A stretch of DNA of 64,000 nucleotides from Sepioteuthis lessoniana (GCA_963585895.1 OY757924.1:56730324-56794323), one strand, 5' to 3'. Counted from the stretch's first letter, positions 1 to 9,625 are shown. Numbers and translations are program-made. Notes: a model not told the origin generated them from the sequence alone.

Positions 1-425
1 ACTTACACATGGCCTACAAAGGGAACCTTAAGAGAAAAACTGAGTCTCTTCTAATAGCAGCATAAAATAACGCCATAAGGACCAACTATGTTAAGTCAAA
101 AATAGATAAGACGCAACAATATTGCAAATGTCTGTTATATGGCAATAGAGACGAAACGATCGACCCCATAATCAGTGAATGCTGTAAATTAACGTAAAAG
201 AGTATCACCATTGGGTGGGAAAGATGATCCGCTGGGAATTGTGCAAGAAATTGAAATTTGACCTTACGAACAAAGCGTATAAGCACAACCCAGAATCTTT
301 CCTGGAAAATGAGACGCACAAACTTCTCTGGAATTTTGAGATACAAACGGATCACCAAATCTCTGCCAGACGACCAGATCTTATAATAATCAACAAAAAA
401 AAAAAAGAAAAAAAAAAAGAGAACT
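1..425 (+). mobile_element. RLE-type LINE, 3' coding fragment (copy A)
   Basis: Degenerate fragment of a LINE C-terminal region, cut by the window start. The readable stretch (about 215-420) contains the motif HNPESFLENETHKLL followed by SARRPDLIIIN. Upstream, at 120-200, is the remnant of a Cys-Cys-His-Cys knuckle that is better preserved in copy B. A CCHC knuckle followed by R-PD-x(n)-D is the known signature of the restriction-like endonuclease of the R2/R4/NeSL/CRE/HERO group. The reading frame is lost in several places. An A-rich tract (about 392-420) begins just after the PD motif and forms the junction with the inverted copy B. Group assignment is by motif only; the reverse transcriptase domain is absent. 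Confidence 0.7.
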
Positions 426-895
426 TCATTCTCTCGGACAGATTCTGGGTTGTGCATATAACATTTGTTCGTATGGTCAAACTTCAACTTCTTGCACAAC
501 TCCTAGTGGATCACCTTGCCCACCCTGTCGTGCCTCGTCTTATACTCTTTCTGTGCTAATTTGCTGCATTCGCTTATCATGTGATTGATCGTTTCGTCTC
601 TTTCACCACATAACCTACATCTGCTGTATTGTTGCGTCTTATCAATTCTCGCTTTGACATGGTTAGTCCTTATGGCGTTGTTTTGTGCTGTTATCAGAAG
701 AGATTCAGTTTCTTTGTTAAGGTTTCCCTTTCTTAGCTACGTCCACGTTTTCTTGTGTGAGATGTCACTTGTTGCTTAAAACATGTATAGAGTTGTTTTT
801 CTTCCCACTTTTATTTTCTGGTTATTGTCGTTCCGCTGGTCCTCGTGTCGTTAGTATTGTTTCTGGTGGCTGTAATCAGTCTTCCTCCGCGCTTG
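419..895 (-). mobile_element. RLE-type LINE, 3' coding fragment (copy B, inverted relative to copy A)
   Basis: Read on the minus strand, this copy carries GGRLITATRNNTNDTRTSG, then KARIDKTQQYSRCRLCGERD and ETINHMISECSKLAQKEY. The spacing is C-x2-C-x8-H-x4-C. It ends at HNPESVRENEVL in the A-rich tract shared with copy A, so the two copies form a tail-to-tail inverted pair of about 400 bases per arm. The same domain order recurs at 30.6-32.4 kb. At least two in-frame stops make it non-coding. The role of the intact protein would be target-site cleavage during retrotransposition. Confidence 0.75.
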
Positions 896-1861
896 ATTAT
901 TATTATATTATCATCAATGATAACAACAATGATTATTCTTTCTTCATTGATTTGCCAGAATTTATCATTCAACTTTAGTCCCGCAAAATTATCGTTTTTT
1001 TTTTCTTATTTTTAATTTTCAAGATTTTGATATTTAATTTTACAACTTATAAACATTTAGTTATTGACTTAAAAGCAATTTTTTTAGACGTCACTGATTT
1101 AAATTTAGTTTCTAAAGGAAAAAAAAAAGACAAAAAAACAAAAAACAAAAACAAAACAAAACAAGATTTTCCGGTTAAAATTGAAATCTTTTCCGTTCAT
1201 TAATTTCCGCTTTTTTATTTTTCAAGAGTGGGGAGCGTTTAAATGCTTGTATGATTATGCTGTTGGCATTTGTGGTTGTCTTGGTATCGTACTTCTGTGA
1301 CTTCGCTGTTTGCGCATGCACGTATTTACAGGTCCGAAAGCGAATATGGTATTGGTTGATGTTGTTTTTAAGAATAAGTACATTCCCACGCATATGAGTA
1401 AATGCGTAAAGCTCCGACTGTTGGAATGGAAAGAGGAAAAAGTAGGAATTCATTTTAAGGAAAGATAAGAAAAAAAGAAAAGAAAAAAGGAAATGGTTTA
1501 TAAAATAAATTTTTAGAAACGAAAGAATTTCTTCAAATATTTTCCCCCGCTTTTTAATCAGCTAAATCTTTTGAATAAAAATGTTAATACGCTTTTCCTG
1601 ACAGATTTTTCTGATTTAACGTTGATTTAAGAAATTCTAGTTGATAACTTTACAGTCCTGGTTAAAAGCTCAATAAGAGTAACCCGAAGCCGAATTTTTT
1701 TCTTAGATCTTATTTTTCCGATGCTGGTATTATTTGGGAACGAAAATGGTTGTGGTAAACAGGCTAGGCTATTAAGAAAACTAAACAATCAAGAAATTCT
1801 GTTCATTCGTTCTCTGAACTTATCCACTGTGTCGTCGGGCTTAGAATAAACCGAAAAACGC
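896..1861. other. AT-rich stretch with no recognised gene
   Basis: Low-complexity T-rich and A-rich DNA, including a (TAT)-like run near 895-925 and an A/C-rich run near 1125-1165. The only open frame, a 92-codon minus-strand frame at 1175-1453, has no recognisable domain. I see no repeat family here. Confidence 0.5.
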
Positions 1862-2030
1862 TAAGACCCACCCCAAAAGGGTACTCTGGGTATGACACTA
1901 AACTGTATCTGATGGTGAGGCTACTGTTCTGGAGATCTGAGGAATGTCGAGTACACATTAATTGTCATAACTTCCAGGTCAACTCTGTCCCTGAGTGATA
2001 TTACTTCTTAGGGTTCCATTTTTGGGTCGA
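1862..2030 (+). repeat. Repeat-C core, partial
   Basis: Shows the recurring block (a ggtatgacact-like start, 'gatggtgaggct', 'ctggagatctgaggaatg', then 'gtcccatctatgggtc' in consensus) found at about 14 places in the window. This copy lacks the first part of the core. Its 3' end runs into a SINE-A head at 2031; the AT-rich minisatellite normally joined to Repeat-C resumes at 2160, so the SINE looks inserted inside the composite. Confidence 0.65.
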
Positions 2031-2160
2031 GGGAGTCCCCAAGGCGTAGTGGCTAACATGATGGACAGCAATAACGTAATAAACGAAATCGAATTCTAGT
2101 GGTACTCTTACGTTCATTTTTGGATTGCTAATCCTAGGAAAAGTATGAAATAATTCGTCT
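2031..2160 (+). mobile_element. SINE-A head (tRNA-derived), 3' truncated
   Basis: tRNA-like promoter region with an A-box-like 'gcgtagtggctaacatg' and a degenerate B-box, followed by the family-specific body ('cgttcatttttggattgctaa' region in consensus form). The usual hairpin tail is missing. RNA polymerase III transcription is inferred from the tRNA origin of such SINEs. Confidence 0.6.
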
Positions 2161-2735
2161 TCAATACTAATACTTGATACCATATTATTGTAAAATATTT
2201 GTATTTATAATTGTTACGAGACGCTATAATTGTTTACTAGGGATTATTATTAGTTACTTGAATCCATATAGCTGTGTGTAAACAAATGGCTATTATTAAA
2301 TAGAAACCATTACTTGAAACTGTATAATTATTAGTATTTGATAGAAATACGTAAAAACGTACAACTGAGTGCAAATTATTTGTATTAGATAAGAATACTT
2401 GCCATCATATAACTGTAAATTATTGGTATTAAGAATAGTTACTTGATACTATAATTGTTTACTAGGGATTATTATTAGTTACTTGAATCCATATAGCTGT
2501 GTGTAAACAAATGGCTATTATTAAATAGAAACCATTACTTGAAACTGTATAATTATTAGTATTTGATAGAAATACGTAAAAACGTACAACTGAGTGCAAA
2601 TTATTTGTATTAGATAAGAATACTTGCCATCATATAACTGTAAATTATTGGTATTAAGAATAGTTACTTGATACTATAATTGTTTACTAGGGATTATTAT
2701 TAAGTAGTTAAAACCATATAAGTGTAAGGGGGTGT
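2160..2735 (+). repeat. AT-rich minisatellite with recent 225-bp tandem duplication
   Basis: A 225-base unit is repeated head to tail at 2224-2448 and 2449-2673, and a third partial unit starts at 2674. The first two units look essentially identical by eye, so the duplication is recent. Each unit is built from older 45-65-base subrepeats with the core 'agttacttgaaaccatata' followed by 'actgtg'. The same subrepeat family, in reverse orientation, makes up the array at 14990-15690. Confidence 0.85.
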
Positions 2736-2972
2736 CCTCGTGGTGTAATGGTTAAAGCAATGGACTGCGGAATCGTTGAAAGCGAGTTCGAATTTCAGTC
2801 GCGCTATTACGTTCACTTTCGGGCAAATACCATTAGGAAAGATATGAACCCCCTTATCCTCCCAGCTATGGGTTAAATAGTACCACTACTGTTCTTCTAG
2901 GAGAATAACTTTGGCATTAAATGACATACAAAGGTTGATATGCCATTAAACAAACAAACAAACCAAACCATA
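2729..2972 (+). mobile_element. SINE-A, full length
   Basis: tRNA-like head: A-box 'tggtgtaatggttaaag' and B-box 'gcgagttcgaat'. The body contains 'cactttcgg', 'aggaaagatatgaaccccc' and 'gggttaaatagtaccac'. The 3' tail is a hairpin (ggcattaaat...ggttgatatgcc) followed by AAAC-rich repeats. It is the clearest reference copy for the family in this window. Confidence 0.85.
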
Positions 2973-3029
2973 TAAGTGTGAGAAAGCAGGTTTCTATCAT
3001 TAAACAGAAATAATTACTTATGGACGCAT

Positions 3030-3215
3030 CACATGGACACTCCCATCTCTAAAACCATCCAAATAAGACGGACAAGACATTAGCGACGTTCTCCTGTGGA
3101 CTCCTTTACATGGACTTTACAACAGCTCCGTACGGACACAGGATGTAATCTAGAAGACCTGCGAGAAGCGATGAATGATAGGGACAAATGACCGGAGAGA
3201 GTTAGGTAAATATGT
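3030..3215 (+). mobile_element. RTE-like LINE, short 3' fragment
   Basis: Matches the C-terminal end of the RTE-like protein: a 'cccatctctaaaaccatcc' block, then a segment corresponding to LQQLRTDTGCNLEDLREA with frame damage, ending before a TGATG tail could form. Too decayed to code. Confidence 0.65.
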
Positions 3216-4004
3216 GATTGGAATACTTGAAACCCTACAACTGTGCATAAAAAAACTCTTATGAAATGACAACACAAAAGTGTGAATATGCATATTTACC
3301 AACTCTTCCTCACAAGGTCAATTTTTCAAATGAGGTTTAACAGGTTTGAATTCAGAGCTTTTCTTCTTCTAGAAGCACCGTTTCTTGCAAGATCATCCAA
3401 GTTATTCCCAAAGCTTTGCTTAGTTGTGGCATAAGGTTAGAAGTATGGAACACCCAATGAGAATAAAACACGCTAACAGTGTTCTACTAAACTAGCTTGC
3501 TAACCAATATACCATGTGGAACAGAGGTGAACATGTTCATTTTAAAGATGGGCGAGTCATAAAAGACAGTAAGTTTGGTAAGGAAACTGAGGCCTGTATG
3601 CAAAAATAAACAAAGCTTAATAAATAAGAAAGGAATTACTGATATCAGATAACTGTAAATTATTTGCATTGAAGTTATATTGTTTACTAAGGATTATTAT
3701 CATTGTTAGTTATTTAAAACCATATAACTATGCAAAAGATTTTCTATTACCAAATGGAAATAGTTACTTGAAGTTATAATTGTTTACTAAGGATTATTAT
3801 TATTGTTATTAGTTACTTAAAACTATGTAACTGTGTGCGAGAGAGTTTCTATTATCAAATGGAAATAGCTACTTGCAACCAGATAATTGTTGATATTAGA
3901 AAGGAATAGTTGAAACCATACAAGTATGAGAAGGTCATTTGCATTAGATAGGAATATTTGATATCATATAACTGTCCACAAAAATATCTTATATTATCCT
4001 TTTG
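3216..4004. repeat. Diverged minisatellite with a minus-strand SINE-D fragment
   Basis: 3216-3295 and about 3640-4004 consist of the same AT-rich subrepeats as 2160-2735 ('ggattattatta', 'agttacttaaaaccatataac'). Between them, 3312-3390 is a minus-strand piece of the SINE-D 3' body. About 3391-3640 shows nothing I recognise. Confidence 0.6.
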
Positions 4005-4165
4005 CCATAAAAAATGGCTTTGTGTAGCATTTTGTTTATGGTGGAGGAGCCGGGAAAATTAATTAAGTAAACTTGGCTTTTTTGCCTAAGTAAGGAACCA
4101 GTCTAGGAAAAGGAAAATCCTGAATTCGGACCAGCTTTACTCTGCTTAAAAACTGACCTTGGTAA
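4005..4165 (+). mobile_element. SINE-D 3' part
   Basis: Contains the SINE-D body signature: 'aaccagtctaggaaaagg', then 'cctgaattcggaccagc' and 'tttactctgcttaaaaactg'. No tRNA-like head is present, so it is 5' truncated. Confidence 0.6.
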
Positions 4166-4363
4166 GCAACCAGTTTAAACTCTACGGAGTTTTTTCTTCT
4201 TTCTATTTTTCTTCTTAAATGACAACAACGACGACAACCATGACAAGCTGACTTACAGGTTGCCAAATGTTGTCAAACATCCAATTATAATCTCTAGAAG
4301 AAAAGAAATGGAGAAAAGGAGAAAAAAAAAAGAACTATAATTTAAATATCTCATTTAACGTCA

Positions 4364-4408
<45 letters not shown>

Positions 4409-4820
4409 AAGAAAGAAAGAAAGAAAGAAAAAGCAAGACTATAAGTTTGGCTTCAGGTACAACATTCCTCGTGTTTATAACTGTAACACGTTTGAACACC
4501 TGTTTTATGCCTTGGTCTTAATTTGTTTCGATTTTAATGGTTACGTCGCCCTATTCACATCTGTTGTAATTAATTGTGTACAAATATTTAACGTTCCTGT
4601 TGAACTGTCACCCACTGAAGATCTCACTATGACCCGCTCTATTAGTATCAATACAGAAAAAAAATTGATTGTGTAACAGATAGCAAGTACCCGGCCTGTT
4701 CTGATTGATAAACAAAATTAAATCAAAAGCGCGAAGCAAATTCAGATATCTAAATTTATTAATAATAAGTTTATAAAACAAAGTACAGTGGCAATCTCCT
4801 TTTCTCTCTTTCTTTCTTTC
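4166..4820. other. Unassigned DNA with a (GA)n(GAAA)n tract
   Basis: A simple tract of GA and then GAAA units spans about 4370-4428. Outside it I recognise no gene or repeat family; the 98-codon minus-strand open frame here has no domain signature. Confidence 0.5.
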
Positions 4821-5045
4821 TGGAGAACTCATTATGGCGTAGTGGCTAACGTGTTGGACTGTGACAAGGTAGTAAGTGAGTTCGAACTCCAGTAATGCTG
4901 TCACTTCACTTTCGATCTAATACCCTTAGAAATGGCATGAAACCTCTTATCCAGCACCACAATTGTTTTTCTATAAGGATGGCTTTGGCATTAAAAAGCC
5001 CATGGAAGTTGATATGTCATTAAAACAAGAAACCAAACCAAACAA
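4821..5045 (+). mobile_element. SINE-A
   Basis: A-box 'ggcgtagtggctaacgtg', B-box 'gtgagttcgaactcc', body and hairpin tail ('ggcattaaaaagcccatgg', 'gttgatatgtc') ending in an AAACC-rich run at about 5025-5045. Confidence 0.8.
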
Positions 5046-5099
5046 AACCTTATCCGTGGTATTCGAAGACGCCCCCACAGCAGTTAATGTAATCTGCAA

Positions 5100-5270
5100 A
5101 TGGACTAAGAACTCTTCCTTCAAAAGAAAGAGGTGTCCTGGATATGACATAAAAATGCACTTCGTCGTGAGGCTTCAGTTCTGGAGATCTGGGAAGTATC
5201 ATCATTACTCCTAGGTCCACTCTGAACTGGAGTGGTAGTAGCTATTAAGGTCAACTCTATTTGTCAAAAA
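5100..5270 (+). repeat. Repeat-C core, 5' truncated
   Basis: Carries 'gtgtcctggatatgacat', 'gtgaggcttcagttctgg' and 'aggtccactctgaactgg'. It lies directly after a SINE-A, as at 2.0 kb in reverse order. Confidence 0.65.
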
Positions 5271-5394
5271 GATCTGTTCAAACGTTACTCGTATTCGATA
5301 GTACCGTATGAAAGCAATCTTTAAAAACAACATAAAAATTATTTGTATTTGGTGAATTCAAACCAGCTTAATAAAATTGGCCACGTGTCCCATC

Positions 5395-6010
5395 CTATCT
5401 GTGGTGGAGGAATTTCGTAAATATAAGTATGGTAAACTGGGCTCTTTAACTTTGGTGGGCAACCAGTCCAGGAGAAGGAAAATGCTTAATTCAAAACTGC
5501 TTTATTCCGCAAATAATTGACTTTGTGTAGTCTCCTATCAGTTGCGAAGAATTTTGGTTAAGCATTTATTTACCAAACCACTCTGCTATGTGCAGGATGT
5601 GACACAAGGTCAGTTATTAAGGGAAGTAAAGTTGGTTTGAATTCAGCGTATTCTTTTTCCTAGACTGGTTGCTTTACCTAGACTAAAAAACCCAGGCTGA
5701 CTTACTATTTATCCCTATCTTGAGGGGGAGGCGAGAATAAATGGATTCATGCCTTTCCCAAAAACATTACCACAAAGTGAATCGTAAACAGCCTCGTCGT
5801 CCACGAGCTTCACTCATGTCGCTGTGCTCATTTCCTATGACTATAACCGTTACACTAACAGCGCCTCCCGGGTGAATATAAATTGGGCAGACTGGGCTCT
5901 TTAGCCTCGGTAAGTAACCAGTCTACGAGAAGGAAAACTCTGAATTCAAGTCAAGTTTATGGTGTTTAAAAATTTACCTGTGTAGCGTCCTGTCCGTAGC
6001 GGTGGGGCTG
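5395..6010. mobile_element. Three SINE-D pieces in alternating orientation (+, -, +)
   Basis: 5395-5545 plus: 3' body with 'aaccagtccaggagaagg'. 5590-5877 minus: nearly complete copy; on the minus strand it runs from a tRNA-like head ('gcgctgttagtgtaacggtt') to the body. 5877-6010 plus: another 3' body with 'aaccagtctacgagaagg'. The alternating orientation suggests successive nested insertions. Confidence 0.65.
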
Positions 6011-6148
6011 GATAAATAAATAGATACATTCACAACTACAACCTTCTAAGGGAAACAACAATCTAATGCCAATAACCGGGTACCTACCTTTGTTTATTTT
6101 CTGGTTACAAATTTATAGTATACAGGGTAATTGATTAAATGATCAGCC

Positions 6149-6610
6149 ATGTCACCTGGGGCTGTACAATACGTCGACTGCATCTCTTCAGAGGAATAAG
6201 ACCTCTCTCTCTAGTCAACCAGTGTCCTGGATATGATACTAAACCATCTGATAGCGAGGCTTCAGTCCTGAAGCCTTGAGCAATGTGGGTCATTTTATTG
6301 CTATTGCTATTACTCCTTAGTCTACTCTGACACTGAGTGGCAGTACCTGTTAGAGTCCCATCTATGAGTCAAATAAAACTGTTTAATTATTTTCTATACT
6401 TGAAACCCTTTAACAGTGAGCAAACAAATGACTGACGTTAAATTGAATTGTTAGTATTACATAGCAATACTATAACCCATCTAACTGTGAACTAACAAAT
6501 GAACAATGTTGAATAGAATTATTGTTGTTATATTGTAGTGCTTGAAATCATTAAATGGGCCCTATAACATTTAGAAATAATGTTACCTACGAACTATTTC
6601 GTTTACAAAT
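6149..6610 (+). repeat. Repeat-C core plus minisatellite tail
   Basis: Core begins 'cacctggggctgtacaatac' and 'cgactgcatctcttc', then the conserved body to about 6400. The tail (6400-6610) holds three to four AT-rich subrepeats and ends in the shared terminus 'gtttacaaatcctata'. The same core-then-tail order recurs at 9.9, 33.0, 44.6, 51.2 and 59.9 kb, so this is one composite unit. Confidence 0.75.
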
Positions 6611-6614
6611 CCTA

Positions 6615-6802
6615 TAGGGGTAGCCACTGTGGTGAAATGGCAGTACTGCTTCCTCCAAGTCAGTTCGAACCCCAATCCCGCTATTACATTCACTTTCGGA
6701 CTAATACCCTCAGGAAAGGTATGAACCCCTTTATTCCCTCAGTTATGAGTTAAATAGTATCATTGCTATTCTACTATAAGGATGCCTTTAGTATTGCATA
6801 AC

Positions 6803-6808
<6 letters not shown>
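6615..6808 (+). mobile_element. SINE-A with tail replaced by (TA)n
   Basis: Head with 'actgtggtgaaatggc' and B-box 'agttcgaacccc', body, then the first half of the 3' hairpin ('gtattgcataacctaa') passing straight into a (TA)n run. Its 3' end is part of the large palindrome that starts at 6784. Confidence 0.75.
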
Positions 6809-6859
<51 letters not shown>

Positions 6860-7012
6860 TTGAAGTAAATAATGGAGTGTCGTCCGACAATATGTGAAGA
6901 AAAATTGATAACAAGGTTTGGATCTTGTTAGGCAATAAAACAGAATTGAAGATCCAAACTTTGTTAGCAATTTTTCTTCACATATTGTCGGACTACACTC
7001 CATTATTTACTT

Positions 7013-7077
<65 letters not shown>

Positions 7078-7096
7078 GTTATGCAGTACTAAAGCC
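6784..7096. repeat. Large near-perfect palindrome with internal (TA)n arms
   Basis: Arms 6784-6926 and 6949-7096 are inverted copies around a loop of about 22 bases. Each arm contains, from the outside in, 'gcataacctaatata', a (TA)n run, 'aataatggagtg', 'gacaatatgtgaag' and 'tttggatctt'. About 140 bases could pair per side. A transcript would form a long dsRNA hairpin. No open frame is present. Confidence 0.85.
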
Positions 7097-7157
7097 ATTA
7101 TTTGCTTCAATTCTGTGCTTTTGACTTACAAGATCCAAACCTTGATATCAATTTTTC

Positions 7158-7210
<53 letters not shown>

Positions 7211-7298
7211 AAGATAGTTTGTAGAGAATCTAACAGTGTGATATAAATATGTGGAAAGTTGGATGAATCAAACAATTAACTTAGATTTTAATGTGTCC

Positions 7299-7378
<80 letters not shown>

Positions 7379-7440
7379 TATATTTAGGTATACTTTGGTG
7401 TACATATGTGTGTATACATATATGTATATGTGTTAAAAAG
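7097..7440. repeat. Third arm-like copy and (TA)n/(TG)n microsatellites
   Basis: 7097-7162 repeats part of the right arm of the preceding palindrome in direct orientation ('aagatccaaacc', 'caatttttcttcatata'). (TA)n runs lie at about 7162-7209 and 7300-7325, followed by a (TG)n run to 7378. 7215-7300 is a diverged direct copy of 7439-7530. Confidence 0.75.
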
Positions 7441-7505
7441 ATAGATTTGTAGTGAATCTGACAGTATGATAGAAATATGTGGAAATTTGGATGAATCAAA
7501 CAATA

Positions 7506-7625
7506 AACTCAAATTTGGATGTGTGATATTTCGTTCGGCTTTATTTCATCTCGAACTTCTCCTGACAAAGAAAAAGTTCGAGATGAAATAAAGCCGAACG
7601 AAATATCACACATTTAAATTTGAGT
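7506..7625. repeat. Hairpin with 53-base arms
   Basis: Left arm 7506-7558 and right arm 7573-7625 are inverted copies (for example 'gtgtgatatttcgttcgg' against 'ccgaacgaaatatcacac') with a loop of about 14 bases. The left arm plus its upstream 70 bases also exists as a single copy at 7215-7300, so the inverted arm is an addition to that sequence. Confidence 0.85.
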
Positions 7626-7704
7626 TGATTTATCCAACTTTCCTCCTATTTTTATTATGTATATACACACAAAAAAGTGATACATATGCGTTTAAAGCTT
7701 TTCG

Positions 7705-7849
7705 CTTACGCTGAGTTTGCTCGTGACTGTGGTAGAATCTTCGGCTAGCGTATAAGTCAGCCGAGTTTCGATCCCAGCTTTTAGCATCTCGCGAGTCTAA
7801 CCACACTGAAGAGTTGTAATACAATGAAATAGTCTGTCTGCGAATGACA

Positions 7850-7852
<3 letters not shown>
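7705..7852 (+). mobile_element. SINE-E
   Basis: Carries the family landmarks 'gagtttcgatcccagctt', 'ctaaccacactgaagagttg' and 'gtctgtctgcgaatgacag', ending in (TA)n. 'gtttcgatcccagc' resembles a tRNA T-arm/B-box, so a tRNA origin is likely. Confidence 0.7.
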
Positions 7853-7897
<45 letters not shown>

Positions 7898-7965
7898 AAA
7901 ATTTGGCATTGAATAACCTCGAATGGTTGATATTCATTAAAACCAAACCAACCAACTATTCATTG
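7853..7965 (+). repeat. (TA)n plus stand-alone SINE-A-type 3' tail
   Basis: A (TA)n run (7853-7893) is followed directly by the hairpin tail 'ggcattgaataacc' ... 'ggttgatattc' and AAACC repeats, with no tRNA head upstream. Equivalent solo tails occur at 11.8-12.0, 34.5, 45.1, 48.5, 52.6, 54.9, 61.4 and 63.1 kb. Confidence 0.75.
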
Positions 7966-7990
7966 GTATGTACTATATATATATAGGGCT

Positions 7991-8032
7991 ATTGAAAAGT
8001 CACTCCATATGATTAGAGAGTAACTTTTCAAT
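7991..8032. repeat. Short perfect-stem palindrome
   Basis: Arms 7991-8005 (attgaaaagtcactc) and 8018-8032 are inverted with one mismatch. It could be a fold-back remnant of a TIR element; no larger copy is present in the window. Confidence 0.6.
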
Positions 8033-8089
8033 CATCCAGTACTTTATTTCACAAAATTGTCTTGGGAACACTACTCGTGTCGTGTGTTT

Positions 8090-8365
8090 TGTGTTGGAAT
8101 AGCCTATCGGAGCCCACCCCTTTCCAATTCTATAACTGGTTTCAACTCAATTTTCCTTCTCGAAGACTGTTTGCTATACCAAGGTTTAAGAGCATTAGTC
8201 TGCCCTACTATTTAATCATAGATGGAGAGGGAATAGTCGAATTCATACCTTTCCGAATGGTATTAGAGCTATGTGAAAGGCAAAGTCTCGTTTAGGATTT
8301 GAACTCGGATCACTGAGTCCACTCCCGACATCAATAACCATTACCCTACGCGTGTCCCCCAAATA
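8090..8365 (-). mobile_element. SINE-D, near full length
   Basis: On the minus strand: head 'gcgtagggtaatggttattg', B-box 'ccgagttcaaatcc', body 'aataccattcggaaaggtat' and 'gattaaatagtagggcag', then the AAGGAAAA motif of the 3' body. It is the cleanest SINE-D copy together with 34219-34495. Confidence 0.75.
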
Positions 8366-8999
8366 TATTCTTGACTCGTAAGTAAAGCCTTAAAATCTTA
8401 TATTGATCTTTAATCCTTAGTTGTTTTTAATTAGCGACGAAATCTTTAAAGTTTTATATGTTGATCATTTATACGAATATTTAAAGCTTCTATTTTCTAT
8501 TTTCTATTTTTAAACACGACATTAAAAATTTATCTTGAGTTCTGTGATGTTTCCGGTGGCTTTTTTCCTACATTATCCTGTTTATCTCGCGTAAAGGGAA
8601 GGAAATTCTTTCTGAGTTTCATTCCTTCGGAGAAGTTGGGTGAGTCATAACCGGATTTTTCTAGACGTATTGGAAGACGAAAAATGTGGGGAAAGTCTAT
8701 TTTTCCTGTATGAAAAAGAGTTATTTTGAATACGTTGCCTCTGTAACAACGATTTGAAAACGTGAACAGAAAAATGTAATACTTGAAACTAGAATCGTAT
8801 AAGCATTTTGTATATATTTACCCAATTCCTTTTTAACGAGTAGGATGTGACACAAGGTCAATTTTTTAGAGTATTGGAGCTAGTTTGAATAAAGATTTGG
8901 TTTAGTTTCTTCATTTCTTGATATATCAAATTTCGCAGGTTATTTCATGTCAAAGTCATCGCTGTACATTAGTGGTACTATTTAAACTATAGTTGGAAA
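8366..8999. other. AT-rich DNA with no gene seen
   Basis: Apart from a short minus-strand SINE-D piece near 8835-8900 ('gacacaaggtcaattttt'), I recognise nothing here. Confidence 0.5.
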
Positions 9000-9228
9000 T
9001 TAATTCAGAGTTTTTTTCCTTCTTTGAGATTGGTTGTTTAACCATGGCTAAAGAACTCAGTCTTCCCAACAATTTGCACATAGCTGGGGAAGAACAGATG
9101 GATTCATGCCTTTTTCAAGATCATTAACGCAAAGGGAAATGTAGACAACCTCGTCCAGGATTTGATCTCAAGTCGCCCATTTCATTTGCTTCGATGAAAA
9201 CCGTTACGCTAAGTACGCCTCCAATTAG
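9000..9228 (-). mobile_element. SINE-D
   Basis: Minus-strand copy with head 'gcgtacttagcgtaacgg', a B-box-like block and the body 'atccatctgttcttcccc'. The 3' body carries 'aatctcaaagaagg'. It is diverged from 8090-8365. Confidence 0.65.
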
Positions 9229-9362
9229 AACTTTTTAGATCCCTGGGCTACAGTTATCGCGAGGCTGTATTGGTATTTTTGAAAGAATAAAAAAAACTTA
9301 AAGAAACATTAAATCTATTTTTACAATGTTAACCCCGATTAAATTTTAAGCATCTGCTTGGT

Positions 9363-9625
9363 GGGGAAAGTTTCCATGGTGTAGTGGCTAACGTGCTGGA
9401 CTGTGACAACGTAGTAAGCAAGTTCAAACTCCAGTCGCGCTGTTAAATTTACTTCTGGACTAATACCCTTGGATAAGATATAAACCCCGTTATCTGCCCC
9501 AGCTCAGGGTTAAATAGTACCAATACTGTTGTTCTGTAAGGATAGTTTTAGCATTAAATAACATACAAAGGCTTATATGCCATTAAACCAAGAAAACCAA
9601 ACCAAACCAAACTAAACCTAAACTA
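9363..9625 (+). mobile_element. SINE-A, full length
   Basis: Head 'catggtgtagtggctaacg', B-box-like 'gcaagttcaaactcc', body with 'gggttaaatagtaccaat', hairpin tail 'agcattaaataacat ... atatgcc' and a long AAACC/AAACT terminal repeat. Confidence 0.8.

Noticed and set aside
1175..1453. 92-codon minus-strand frame as a gene
   Set aside because: Lysine/asparagine-rich, no domain, no splice or promoter context.
2731..2815. tRNA gene from A- and B-box
   Set aside because: Same body and tail as about ten other SINE-A copies and no convincing acceptor stem.
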